DNA of 32,410 bases from Streptomyces sp. ISL-66 (GTDB taxonomy: Bacteria > Actinomycetota > Actinomycetes > Streptomycetales > Streptomycetaceae), in contig NZ_JAGGOW010000150.1 in NCBI RefSeq assembly GCF_018614135.1, positions 1 to 32,410 on the forward strand. Direction: 5' to 3'. Position numbers and translations under genes: made by a program. Each line of letters begins with the position of its first letter. Within the stretch, counting starts at the first letter, position 1. The notes below the pieces were generated by a model that was given only the letters and a program-made list of their open reading frames with translations, had not been told where the DNA came from and ran no database searches. Shown one piece after another: positions 8,266 through 15,650 of the stretch.

Positions 8266-8299
8266 TAGCCTGACGGGCGGATGTCTCTTCACGTCAAGA
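8266..8299 (+). promoter_or_regulatory. Putative mdh promoter and operator-like dyad
   Basis: TAGCCT at 8266-8271 is a plausible -10 element. Downstream, TCTTCAC/GTCAAGA (8286-8299) is a near-perfect 14-bp palindrome (6 of 7 pairs) in the expected early leader. It could bind a dimeric regulator. I cannot name the regulator with confidence. Confidence 0.4.
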
Positions 8300-8378
8300 T
8301 TTACCGGGCCATGGAGCGGCGTCCTCCCAGCACATGGGGCAGGGACGCCCCACCGCCAGCTGTCTAACGGAGAAGGCC

Positions 8379-9368
8379 ATGACCCGCACTCCCGTGAATG
8401 TCACCGTCACCGGCGCCGCCGGCCAGATCGGCTACGCGCTGCTCTTCCGCATCGCCTCCGGCCACCTGCTCGGCGCGGACGTGCCGGTCAAGCTCCGTCT
8501 TCTGGAGATCCCTCAGGGCATGAAGGCCGCCGAGGGCACCGCCATGGAGCTCGACGACTGCGCCTTCCCGCTGCTCGCCGGCATCGACATCTTCGACGAC
8601 CCGAACAAGGGCTTCGAGGGTGCCAACGTCGCGCTGCTCGTCGGCGCCCGCCCGCGTACCAAGGGCATGGAGCGCGGTGACCTGCTCTCCGCCAACGGCG
8701 GCATCTTCAAGCCGCAGGGCGCCGCGATCAACGCGAACGCCGCGGACGACATCAAGGTCCTGGTCGTGGGCAACCCGGCCAACACCAACGCGCTCATCGC
8801 GCAGGCCGCCGCCCCGGACGTACCGGCCGAGCGCTTCACCGCGATGACCCGCCTGGACCACAACCGCGCGATCTCGCAGCTGGCCGCCAAGACCGGCGCC
8901 GCCGTCTCCGACATCAAGCGCCTCACCATCTGGGGCAACCACTCGGCGACCCAGTACCCGGACATCTTCCACGCGGAGATCGCCGGCAAGAACGCCGCCG
9001 AGCTGGTCAACGACCAGGCCTGGCTGGCCGACACCTTCATCCCGACCGTCGCCAAGCGCGGCGCCGCGATCATCGAGGCTCGCGGCGCGTCCTCGGCCGC
9101 CTCGGCCGCCAACGCCGCCATCGACCACGTCCACACGTGGGTCAACGGCACCGCGGCGGGCGACTGGACCTCGATGGGCATCCCGTCGGACGGCTCCTAC
9201 GGCGTCCCGGAGGGCATCATCTCCTCCTTCCCCGTCACCACCAAGGACGGCAAGTACGAGATCGTCCAGGGCCTGGACATCAACGAGTTCTCCCGTGCGC
9301 GCATCGACGCGTCCGTGGCGGAGCTCGTCGAGGAGCGCGACGCGGTGCGCGAGCTCGGCCTGATCTGA
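8379..9368 (+). CDS. mdh: Malate dehydrogenase
   Basis: Oxidises malate to oxaloacetate with NAD in the TCA cycle. At 329 residues it has the usual length for the actinobacterial enzyme, which resembles the eukaryotic cytosolic type. Motifs: the nucleotide-binding VTGAAGQIGYALLFRIASG at the N-terminus, VLVVGNPANTNA near 127, the catalytic Asp160/Arg163 pair in MTRLDHNRA, and the proton-relay His188 in LTIWGNHSATQYPD. The start is ATG 8379 with GGAGAAGG just upstream, trimming 15 codons from the longest open frame. It is a single transcription unit closed by the hairpin at 9452. Confidence 0.97.
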   Translation: MTRTPVNVTVTGAAGQIGYALLFRIASGHLLGADVPVKLRLLEIPQGMKAAEGTAMELDDCAFPLLAGIDIFDDPNKGFEGANVALLVGARPRTKGMERGDLLSANGGIFKPQGAAINANAADDIKVLVVGNPANTNALIAQAAAPDVPAERFTAMTRLDHNRAISQLAAKTGAAVSDIKRLTIWGNHSATQYPDIFHAEIAGKNAAELVNDQAWLADTFIPTVAKRGAAIIEARGASSAASAANAAIDHVHTWVNGTAAGDWTSMGIPSDGSYGVPEGIISSFPVTTKDGKYEIVQGLDINEFSRARIDASVAELVEERDAVRELGLI

Positions 9369-9451
9369 GCCCCTCCGTACGGCCGCTCGCAGCCCGGACC
9401 ACCACTCCGGGCCCGCGGGCCCCGTACGCCCCGTACGCCCCGTACGAAAAC

Positions 9452-9490
9452 CGAAGCGCCCCGGCCCGAGACAAAGGCCGGGGCGCTTCG
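9452..9490. terminator. Terminator between mdh and the convergent gene
   Basis: A perfect 15-bp stem (CGAAGCGCCCCGGCC / GGCCGGGGCGCTTCG) with a 9-base loop, preceded by three copies of CGTACG(CCC) at 9423-9446. It serves both convergent genes. Confidence 0.88.
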
Positions 9491-9538
9491 GCGTGATGCG
9501 CTCGGGCGGGTGATTCCCACCGGCCCCGGCGCCGGCCG

Positions 9539-10036
9539 CTACTTGTACATGCCCGGGGTGTAGTGCCCCGGGACCAGGCGGGTGGTGACGCCGATGCGGT
9601 TCCAGACGTTGATCGCCGCGATCAGGCCGATCAGCTGGGCCAGTTCCTTCTCCTCGAACTGCTTCGCCGCCCGCTCGTAGACCTCGTTGGGAACGAATCC
9701 GTCGGTCAGGACGGTCACGGCCTCCGTCAGCTCGATCGCGGCGAGCTCCTTCTCCGTGTAGAAGTGCCGCGACTCCTCCCACGCGGCGAGGAGCAGCAGC
9801 CGCTCCACGTCCTCGCCGGCCGCCAGGGCGTCCTGGGAGTGCATGTCGACGCAGAAGGCGCAGTGGTTGATCTGTGAGGAGCGGAGCTTGACGAGCTCGA
9901 CCAGGGCCGGGTCCAGCCCCTTGGACGCGGCGGCGTCCAGGGCCACGGCGGCCTTGTAGAACTCGGGGGCGAGCTTCGCCAGCTGCATGCGGGGGGTGTG
10001 CTCGGGTGCGTTCCGGGTGCTGTCCGTGTTGTTCAT
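9539..10036 (-). CDS. Carboxymuconolactone decarboxylase / AhpD-like protein
   Basis: A 165-residue single-domain protein. Its key feature is the redox motif INHCAFCVDMH, with Cys59, Cys62 and His66 as in AhpD-type alkylhydroperoxidases of the CMD superfamily. These act in the cytoplasm as peroxidases or thiol adaptors. The start is the ATG at 10036-10034; a later Met at residue 17 is possible but would remove little. It is divergently arranged with a MocR regulator 47 bases away, a pairing that suggests the regulator controls this gene. True decarboxylase activity on carboxymuconolactone is unlikely given the CxxC motif. Confidence 0.88.
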   Translation of the reverse strand: MNNTDSTRNAPEHTPRMQLAKLAPEFYKAAVALDAAASKGLDPALVELVKLRSSQINHCAFCVDMHSQDALAAGEDVERLLLLAAWEESRHFYTEKELAAIELTEAVTVLTDGFVPNEVYERAAKQFEEKELAQLIGLIAAINVWNRIGVTTRLVPGHYTPGMYK

Positions 10037-10067
10037 GGTCTTCACCGTACGAGCCGGGCGGCCCGCG

Positions 10068-10083
10068 TATATGGTCCAAATCC
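10068..10083 (+). promoter_or_regulatory. -10 element giving a nearly leaderless mocR-type transcript
   Basis: TATATG at 10068-10073 is a good -10 box only 10 bases before the ATG at 10084, so the transcript would begin at or within a few bases of the start codon. No ribosome site is present. The overlapping 'atatggtccaaat' may also be where the MocR protein binds to control both directions. Confidence 0.5.
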
Positions 10084-11499
10084 ATGACGGAATCTTGGGC
10101 CACTTTCGGCGCCGACCTGCACGTGGAGCTCTCCGCCGGGCGCGGTCTGCGCGCCGGACTCGCCGAGGCGCTGCGCGAGGCCGCGCGCAGCGGCCGGCTC
10201 GCGCCGGGCACCCGGCTGCCCTCCTCGCGCTCGCTCGCCGCCGACCTCGGGATCGCCCGCAACACCGTCGCCGAGGCGTACGCGGAGCTCGTCGCCGAGG
10301 GCCGGCTGACGGCCCGGCAGGGCTCCGGGACCAGGGTCGCGGAGCGGGCCCCGGAGCGGCGGTCCGCGGCGGCCGCACCCGTACGGCGGCCCGTCCGCGC
10401 GAAGACCTCGTACAGCCTGATGCCCGGTTCCCCGGACCTGGGCGGCTTCCCGCGGGCGGCGTGGCTGTCGGCGGCCCGGCGGGCGCTGGCCGACGCCCCG
10501 AACGAGGCCTTCGGGTACGGCGATCCGCGCGGGCGGGTGGAGCTGCGGGAGGCGCTGGCCGGGTACCTGGCACGGGCGCGCGGGGTGTACGCGGATCCCG
10601 AACGGATCGTGCTGTGCGCGGGGTTCGCGCAGGGGCTGCTGTTGATGACGAAGACGCTGCGCGCCCGGCGGGTCCGGGAGATCGCGGTGGAGGGGTACGG
10701 GCTCGACGTGCACCGGGACCTGCTGACCGGAGCGGGGCTGCGGACCCGGCCGCTGGAGGTGGACGCGGCGGGGGCGCGCACCCAGGACCTGGCGTCGCTC
10801 GCGGGCTCCGGGGCGGGCCAGGGCGCGGGGGCGGTGCTGCTGACACCGGCGCACCAGTTCCCGACGGGCGCCGCGCTGACGCCCGTACGGCGGGCGGCGG
10901 CGGTGGACTGGGCCCGGTCCACGGGCGGGCTGATCCTGGAGGACGACTACGACGGGGAGTTCCGCTACGACCGCCAGCCGGTGGGCGCGCTGCAGGGGCT
11001 CGACCCGGACCGGGTGGTCTACATGGGAACCGCGAGCAAGTCCCTGGCGCCGGGGCTGCGCATGGGATGGATGGTGGTGCCGGCCGGGCTGATGGACGAG
11101 GTGCTCGGGGCGAGGGGCCGGGACGACTGGAGCTCCGGCGCACTGGACCAGCTGACGCTCGCGGAGTTCATCCGGTCCGGAGCGTACGACCGGCACGTGC
11201 GCGGGATGCGGCTGCGCTACCGGCGGCGCCGCGACGAGCTGGTGGCGGCGGTCGGGGACCGTGTGGGGGTCTCGGGCATCGCGGCGGGCCTGCACGCGGT
11301 GCTGGACCTCGCGCCGGGCGGCGAACGGGCGGCCCTGCGGGCGGCCGCCTGGCAGGACCTCGGCCTGCAGCCGCTGTCGTCCTTCCGGCACCCGGAGGCG
11401 GCCGGGGCGGCGCGCGAGGCCCTCGTCGTGGGCTTCGGGACGCCGACGCAGAGCGCCTGGGCCCCGACCCTGGCGGCCCTGGTGGCGGCGCTCCCGTGA
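10084..11499 (+). CDS. MocR/PdxR-type GntR regulator with aminotransferase-like domain
   Basis: A 471-residue fusion. A GntR winged-helix domain spans about residues 10-82 (RLPSSRSLAADLGIARNTVAEAYAELVAEGRLTARQGSGTRV). A fold-type I PLP domain spans about 108-471, with the cofactor contacts EDDYDGEFRYD (Asp288) and the Schiff-base Lys319 in MGTASKSLAPGLRMGW. Both halves look intact, so it should bind PLP and sense PLP or an amino compound. The start is ATG 10084, without a ribosome site but just after a -10 box. Its divergent neighbour, the AhpD-like gene, is the likeliest target. A pdx operon is absent here, so calling it PdxR would be unsafe. Confidence 0.93.
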   Translation: MTESWATFGADLHVELSAGRGLRAGLAEALREAARSGRLAPGTRLPSSRSLAADLGIARNTVAEAYAELVAEGRLTARQGSGTRVAERAPERRSAAAAPVRRPVRAKTSYSLMPGSPDLGGFPRAAWLSAARRALADAPNEAFGYGDPRGRVELREALAGYLARARGVYADPERIVLCAGFAQGLLLMTKTLRARRVREIAVEGYGLDVHRDLLTGAGLRTRPLEVDAAGARTQDLASLAGSGAGQGAGAVLLTPAHQFPTGAALTPVRRAAAVDWARSTGGLILEDDYDGEFRYDRQPVGALQGLDPDRVVYMGTASKSLAPGLRMGWMVVPAGLMDEVLGARGRDDWSSGALDQLTLAEFIRSGAYDRHVRGMRLRYRRRRDELVAAVGDRVGVSGIAAGLHAVLDLAPGGERAALRAAAWQDLGLQPLSSFRHPEAAGAAREALVVGFGTPTQSAWAPTLAALVAALP

Positions 11500-11554
11500 G
11501 GGGCGGGGCGGGGCCCACCCGGGGCTCCGCCGGAGGATCCGCCCCCGGCTCCGG

Positions 11555-12535
11555 TCAGGGGGCCGGACCGCCGGACGGGTCCGTCGCCGGACCGGCTGGG
11601 TCGGCGGGGTCGGCTGGGTCGGCGGGGTCGGCGGGGTCGGCCAGATTGGCCGGATCGGCGGGGTCGGCCGGATCAGCCGGAGCCGTCGGATCCGTCGCCG
11701 CCGTCGCAGCCGCCGGGGGTTCGCCGAAGCGGGCCAGGGCGAGGGCTCCGGCGACGGCGACCACGAAGCCGGTGACCGCCAGCCAGGTCAGGCCCTCACG
11801 GGTGCGGTCGCCCAGCCAGGCCACGCCCACGGCGGCCGGGCCGATCGTCTCGCCCAGCACCATTCCGGCCGTCGCCGTGGTCACCGAGCCGCGCCGCAAG
11901 GCCGAGGTGAGCAGCAGGAAGGCCGCGCCGCCGCCCAGCAGCAGGGCGTACAGGGCCGGGTTCCTCAAGGCCGAGAGGGAGACGTCGTCGATGAGCCGGA
12001 CCGCCACCTCCACCACCCCGAAGCCGGTTCCGGCCGCCAGCCCCAGCGTCAGCGCCCGGCTGCGGTCCGGCAGGCCGCCGGCCGCGGCCCCGGTCGCGAG
12101 CACGAGCCCCGCGACCGCGAGCAGCCCCAGTTCCAGCGCGAGCGACCCGGCGCCGGAGCCTTCCTCGCCCGAAGCCAGCCCGAGCATCACCAGCCCCGCG
12201 CACACCACCCCCACCGCGGCCCACTCGGTCCCGCTGAGCCTCACCCGCAGCAGCCGCGCCGCGACCACCGCCGTCACCGCGAGGCTGGCGGCGAGCGCCG
12301 CGCCCACCGCGTAGAGAGGGATGTGGCGCAGGGCGACGATCTGGAGGACGAAGCCGATCCCGTCCAGGCCGAGTCCGGCGAGGTAGCGCCACTGGCGCAG
12401 CGCCCGCAGGAGGAGGGCGGTGTCGACCCCGGAGCCCGTTCCCGGTTCGGCCGTCCGTGCCGCGACGGCCTGGAGGACCGAGGCGGTGCCGAAACACATC
12501 GCCGCACCGAGCGCGCAAATCATCCCAATGAGCAC
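11555..12535 (-). CDS. DMT/EamA-type membrane transporter with (Ala-Asp-Pro)n tail
   Basis: A 326-residue protein. About nine or ten hydrophobic helices lie between residues 1 and 270, in the two-half pattern of drug/metabolite transporters (first helix MICALGAAMCFGTASVLQAVAA; later GMVLGETIGPAAVGVAWLGD). From about residue 275 the tail is a run of Ala-Asp-Pro triplets. The start is the GTG at 12535-12533; an in-frame Met at residue 5 is an alternative. Neither has a good ribosome site. It is convergent with the mocR-type gene and divergent from the lipoprotein gene. The substrate is unknown. Confidence 0.82.
   Translation of the reverse strand: MLIGMICALGAAMCFGTASVLQAVAARTAEPGTGSGVDTALLLRALRQWRYLAGLGLDGIGFVLQIVALRHIPLYAVGAALAASLAVTAVVAARLLRVRLSGTEWAAVGVVCAGLVMLGLASGEEGSGAGSLALELGLLAVAGLVLATGAAAGGLPDRSRALTLGLAAGTGFGVVEVAVRLIDDVSLSALRNPALYALLLGGGAAFLLLTSALRRGSVTTATAGMVLGETIGPAAVGVAWLGDRTREGLTWLAVTGFVVAVAGALALARFGEPPAAATAATDPTAPADPADPADPANLADPADPADPADPADPAGPATDPSGGPAP
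11591..11680. repeat. GTCGGCGGG-type tandem repeat encoding an (ADP)n tail
   Basis: About ten imperfect 9-bp units (gtcggcggg, gtcggctgg, atcggcggg) lie head to tail. Read on the minus strand they give the Ala-Asp-Pro repeats at the transporter C-terminus. Copy number probably varies between strains. Confidence 0.8.
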
Positions 12536-12596
12536 GAAGCGACTCTAGGTCACGGATCCGTGGACGGCCGGATTCCATCGGCCGGGGGCCTGGATC

Positions 12597-12602
12597 TAGT
12601 CT
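12597..12602 (+). promoter_or_regulatory. Putative -10 box of the lipoprotein / synthetase pair
   Basis: TAGTCT lies 34 bases before the lipoprotein ATG, leaving a short leader that contains the GGGGGAG ribosome site. The -35 region is weak (tccatc). Confidence 0.4.
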
Positions 12603-12635
12603 GTCGGCAGCACGCCACTAGGGGGAGCAGCGGAC

Positions 12636-12959
12636 ATGGACAGCAGCAGCAGTACCAACCAGCGCCGCATGCGGTCCGGCGCCGTCGTGCTCGGCGGCGT
12701 GGGCCTGCTCGCGGCCACGCTCGTGGCCTGCGGCAACAGCGACGAGCCGGACCGGCGCTGCGTCGACCGGACCACGCTCGACAAGCTGGACGACAAGTAC
12801 TGCAAGAGCAACGGCAACGGCAGCGGCACCAGCCGGGGCACGTACTACTACGGCGGCTCCGTGCGCGGCGGCAAGGTCTCCGGCGGCAGCTTCGACAAGT
12901 CCGCCGTCACCCGCGGCGGCATCGGCGGGCACAAGAGCTCCGGCTCCAGCGGCGGCTGA
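12636..12959 (+). CDS. Small Gly/Ser-rich lipoprotein, YgiB-like partner
   Basis: A 107-residue protein. A basic N-terminus (QRRMR) and a hydrophobic stretch at 15-30 lead to the lipobox LVAC with Cys32, so it should be a lipid-anchored exported protein. The mature part has two cysteines (RRCVD, DKYCKS) and a Gly/Ser-rich end including GTYYYGG. The start is ATG 12636 with GGGGGAG upstream. It lies 26 bases before the glutathionylspermidine synthase-like gene. The pairing and the Gly/Tyr-rich tail recall E. coli YgiB (DUF1190 lipoprotein) beside YgiC. That homology is by context and has not been shown by alignment. Confidence 0.75.
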   Translation: MDSSSSTNQRRMRSGAVVLGGVGLLAATLVACGNSDEPDRRCVDRTTLDKLDDKYCKSNGNGSGTSRGTYYYGGSVRGGKVSGGSFDKSAVTRGGIGGHKSSGSSGG

Positions 12960-12985
12960 CCGAGACACCGAGGGACTGCACACCC

Positions 12986-14170
12986 ATGAAGCGGCACACC
13001 ATAGAGCCCCGCCCCGACTGGCAGCACACCGTCGAGGAGCAGGGGCTGATCTACCCGCTCACCCGCTACCCCGACGACTCCCTGCGCCCGTACTGGGACG
13101 AGAGCGCCTACTACTCCTTCTCGCTGCCCGAGGTCGAGGCACTGGAGAACGTGGTCGAGGAGCTCCATGCCATGTGCCTGGCGGCGGCGGAGCACATCGT
13201 GCGCCACGACCGCTTCGCGGACCTCGGCATCACCGACCCGAAGCTGGCCGCGCTGATCGCCGAGTCCTGGCGGCGGCGGGCCGAACAGCCCTCGCTCTAC
13301 GGCCGCTTCGACCTCCGCTACGACGGCGACGGCCCGGCCAAGATGCTGGAGTACAACGCGGACACCCCCACCTCGCTGGTGGAGGCGGCAAGCCCGCAAT
13401 GGTTCTGGATGGAGGAACGGTTCCCCGGCGCCGACCAGTGGAACTCCCTCCACGAGCGGCTCGTCGACGCCTGGCGCCGCCAGGCGGAGCTGCTGCCCTC
13501 CGGCACGGTGCACTTCGCGCACTCCGAGACGGACGAACTCGGCGAGGACCTGATGACGGTCGCCTACCTCAGGGAGACCGCCGAGCAGGCCGGCCTCGAC
13601 GCGCGGGCGCTGTCCGTCGAGCGGATCGGCTGGGACGCCCTGACCGAACGGTTCGTGGACGAGAAGCTCGGCTTCATCCGCGCCTGCTTCAAGCTCTACC
13701 CGTGGGAATGGCTGGTCACCGACGAGTTCGCCCCGCAGGTCCTCGGCACGTACGACCTCGGCGGCGGCTCCGGCACGACCGCCTGGATCGAACCGCTGTG
13801 GAAGATGCTCCTCTCCAACAAGGCCCTGCTGGCCGTCCTGTGGGAGCTCTTCCCGGAGCACCCGAACCTGCTGCCCGCCTACCTCGACGGCCCGCGCGAG
13901 CTCGCCGGCACCGGCTACGTCGCGAAGCCGCTGCTGGGGCGCGAGGGCGCCGGGGTCACCCTGCATCCGGTGGGCGGCGAGCCGTTCGCGCCGGAGCCGG
14001 ACGAGACGTACGTCTTCCAGGCCCTGGCCCCGCTGCCCGACTTCGACGGCAACCGGGTGGTGCTCGGCGCGTGGGTCGTCGAGGACGAGGCGGCGGGGCT
14101 CGGCATCCGCGAATCGGCGGGGCTGGTCACGGACGAGTACGCCCGCTTCCTGCCCCACGTCATCTTTTAG
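12986..14170 (+). CDS. Glutathionylspermidine synthase-like ATP-grasp ligase (YgiC/YjfC type)
   Basis: A 394-residue protein matching the synthetase half only of glutathionylspermidine synthase, as in YgiC/YjfC, with no amidase domain. ATP-grasp features: YGRFDLRYDGDGPAKMLEYNADTPTSL at about 105-131, with metal/substrate residues Glu122, Asn124 and Asp126, and Lys314 in GYVAKPLLGREGAGV. The family forms amide bonds between a carboxylate and an amine using ATP. Streptomyces lacks glutathione (it uses mycothiol), so the natural substrate must be something else. The start is ATG 12986. It is coupled to the lipoprotein gene upstream and convergent with rocD. Confidence 0.88.
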   Translation: MKRHTIEPRPDWQHTVEEQGLIYPLTRYPDDSLRPYWDESAYYSFSLPEVEALENVVEELHAMCLAAAEHIVRHDRFADLGITDPKLAALIAESWRRRAEQPSLYGRFDLRYDGDGPAKMLEYNADTPTSLVEAASPQWFWMEERFPGADQWNSLHERLVDAWRRQAELLPSGTVHFAHSETDELGEDLMTVAYLRETAEQAGLDARALSVERIGWDALTERFVDEKLGFIRACFKLYPWEWLVTDEFAPQVLGTYDLGGGSGTTAWIEPLWKMLLSNKALLAVLWELFPEHPNLLPAYLDGPRELAGTGYVAKPLLGREGAGVTLHPVGGEPFAPEPDETYVFQALAPLPDFDGNRVVLGAWVVEDEAAGLGIRESAGLVTDEYARFLPHVIF

Positions 14171-14184
14171 CCGGACGGGATCTT

Positions 14185-14217
14185 CTAGCCCTCCACTAGC
14201 CCCCCGCTAGCCCTCCG
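14185..14217. repeat. Three-copy 11-bp CTAG-containing tandem repeat at the rocD stop
   Basis: CTAGCCCTCCA, CTAGCCCCCCG and CTAGCCCTCCG lie in tandem. The third copy contains the rocD stop codon (TAG on the minus strand). CTAG is rare in high-GC actinobacterial DNA, so three in 25 bases stand out. The repeat fills the convergent gap, and no terminator hairpin is visible there. Confidence 0.85.
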
Positions 14218-15415
14218 CGAGGACCGACCTGAGCTGGTCCAGGCCCCAGTCCAGGTCCTCCTTGCTGATCACCAGCGGCGGTGCGATCCGGATCGTCGAC
14301 CCATGGGTGTCCTTGACCAGCACCCCGAGCTCCATCAGCTTCTCGGAGATCTCCCGGCCGGTTCCGTGCGCCGGGTCGATGTCGACGCCCGCCCACAGCC
14401 CGCGGCCCCGTACGGCGGTCACCGCGCCGCCGCCGACCAGCAGGTTCAGCTCCCGGTGCAGGTGGTCGCCGAGTTCGGTGGCGCGCTGCTGGTACTCGCC
14501 GCCGCGCAGCATCGCGATGACCTCCAGGGCCACGGCGCAGGCGAGGGGGTTCCCGCCGAAGGTGGAGCCGTGCTCGCCCGGCTTGAACACGCCGAGGACG
14601 TCGCGGTCGGCGACGACCGCCGACACCGGGACGACGCCGCCGCCCAGCGCCTTGCCGAGGATGTACACGTCCGGTACGACGCCCTCGTGCTCGCACGCGA
14701 AGGTCCTGCCGGTCCGGCCGAGCCCCGACTGGATCTCGTCCGCCATGAAGAGGACGTTCCGCTCGCGCGTCAGTTCCCGTACGCCCCGCAGGTATCCGGC
14801 GGGCGGGACGAGGACGCCCGCCTCGCCCTGGATCGGCTCCAGGAGCACGGCGACGGTGTTGGAGGTGACGGCGGCGGCGAGCGCGGTGAGGTCCCCGTAC
14901 GGGACGATCTCGAACCCCGGGGTGTAGGGGCCGAAGTGGTCGCGGGCCTCGTGGTCCGTCGAGAAGGACACGATCGTCGTGGTGCGGCCGTGGAAGTTGT
15001 CGGCCGCGACCACGATCTTGGCGTGGCCGTCCGGGACGCCCTTGACCTCGTAGCCCCACTTGCGGGCGGTCTTCACCGCCGTCTCCACGGCCTCCGCGCC
15101 CGTGTTCATGGGCAGGACCGCCTCCTTGCCGCACAGCGCGGCGAGTTCGGTACAGAAGTCGGCGAAGCGGTCGTGGTGGAAGGCGCGGGAGGTGAGGGTG
15201 ACCCGTTCGAGCTGGGCGCGGGCGGCGTCGAGCAGACGGCGGTTGCCGTGGCCGAAGTTGAGGGCGGAGTAGCCGGCGAGCATGTCGAGGTACCGGCGTC
15301 CCTCCACATCGGTCATCCACGCGCCTTCCGCCGTGGCGACCACGATGGGCAGGGGGTGGTAGTTGTGCGCGCTGTGCGCGTCGGCGGAGCGGATGGCATC
15401 AGAAGTTGTCGACAC
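14207..15415 (-). CDS. rocD: Ornithine aminotransferase
   Basis: Converts ornithine and 2-oxoglutarate to glutamate-5-semialdehyde and glutamate in arginine/ornithine breakdown. It is a 402-residue class III PLP aminotransferase. Motifs: MLAGYSALNFGHGN near 45, NTGAEAVETAVKTARKW at 104-120, LLEPIQGEAG near 191, FMADEIQSGLGRTG with Asp226, and the PLP lysine Lys255 in YILGKALGGG. Many residues are typical of RocD rather than acetylornithine aminotransferase. The start is the GTG at 15415 with GGAGA just upstream. The promoter region contains an AGTGA...TCACT inverted repeat. No other arginine catabolic gene is adjacent. Confidence 0.93.
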   Translation of the reverse strand: MSTTSDAIRSADAHSAHNYHPLPIVVATAEGAWMTDVEGRRYLDMLAGYSALNFGHGNRRLLDAARAQLERVTLTSRAFHHDRFADFCTELAALCGKEAVLPMNTGAEAVETAVKTARKWGYEVKGVPDGHAKIVVAADNFHGRTTTIVSFSTDHEARDHFGPYTPGFEIVPYGDLTALAAAVTSNTVAVLLEPIQGEAGVLVPPAGYLRGVRELTRERNVLFMADEIQSGLGRTGRTFACEHEGVVPDVYILGKALGGGVVPVSAVVADRDVLGVFKPGEHGSTFGGNPLACAVALEVIAMLRGGEYQQRATELGDHLHRELNLLVGGGAVTAVRGRGLWAGVDIDPAHGTGREISEKLMELGVLVKDTHGSTIRIAPPLVISKEDLDWGLDQLRSVLAEG

Positions 15416-15441
15416 GGGGTCTCCGATCGTCCGTCAAGGCC

Positions 15442-15462
15442 AGTGACGAGGGTGGCGTCACT
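15442..15462 (-). promoter_or_regulatory. Inverted repeat AGTGACG-N7-CGTCACT upstream of rocD
   Basis: A perfect 7-bp dyad spaced by 7 bases, 27-47 bases before the rocD GTG. A possible rocD -10 (TATACG, minus strand, 15481-15476) lies further upstream, so a bound protein would block transcription. The half-site resembles the published BldD consensus AGTGA-N-TCAC, but other regulators are possible. Confidence 0.4.
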
Positions 15463-15514
15463 GTGCATCTTCGCTCGTATACCGGACGGAGAAACCTTTT
15501 TCGTGGCGTGCCGC

Positions 15515-15520
15515 TAAGGT
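15515..15520 (+). promoter_or_regulatory. Putative -10 box of the glyA riboswitch transcript
   Basis: TAAGGT lies just before the aptamer, so transcription would start at about 15527, right at its first stem. This matches the usual arrangement for riboswitch leaders. Confidence 0.45.
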
Positions 15521-15523
15521 GTG

Positions 15524-15608
15524 CGGTACGCACGGCGACTGGCGTACGGAGAACCAACTCCGGGGGAGTCGTGCGCGCAGGACCGCATACAGGGCCGCTC
15601 GCCTGGGC
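15524..15608 (+). ncRNA. ZTP (pfl-motif) riboswitch upstream of glyA
   Basis: The sequence has the diagnostic parts of the pfl/ZTP aptamer in order. CGCACGGCGACTGGCG opens the first domain, and a GGAG/CTCC hairpin carries the AACCAA loop. GGGGGAGTCGTGCG closes the outer stem, after a variable linker. The second domain GCCGCTCGCCTGGGC ends at 15608, with the conserved CCTGGGC. This family binds ZMP and ZTP, which build up when 10-formyl-THF is short, and commonly sits before glyA, folD or purH. The 42-base platform to the ATG contains GGGG/CCCC segments and the GGAGGAG ribosome site, and there is no U-run. Control is therefore probably by masking the ribosome site; this last point is inference. 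Confidence 0.92.
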
Positions 15609-15650
15609 CTCGCGGGGACGAGATCTGACATCGACCCCGGAGGAGCCGCC

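Noticed and set aside
10037..11143. Long N-terminal extension of the AhpD-like gene
   Set aside because: The open frame continues upstream, but that stretch is antisense to the MocR gene and is Pro/Arg/Ser low complexity; the ATG at 10036 gives normal family length.
10042..11391. 449-codon open frame antisense to the MocR gene
   Set aside because: Arg/Pro/Gln-rich shadow without any motif; the plus strand carries an intact regulator.
11591..11680. CRISPR-like array
   Set aside because: The units are 9 bp, without spacers, and encode an Ala-Asp-Pro tail.
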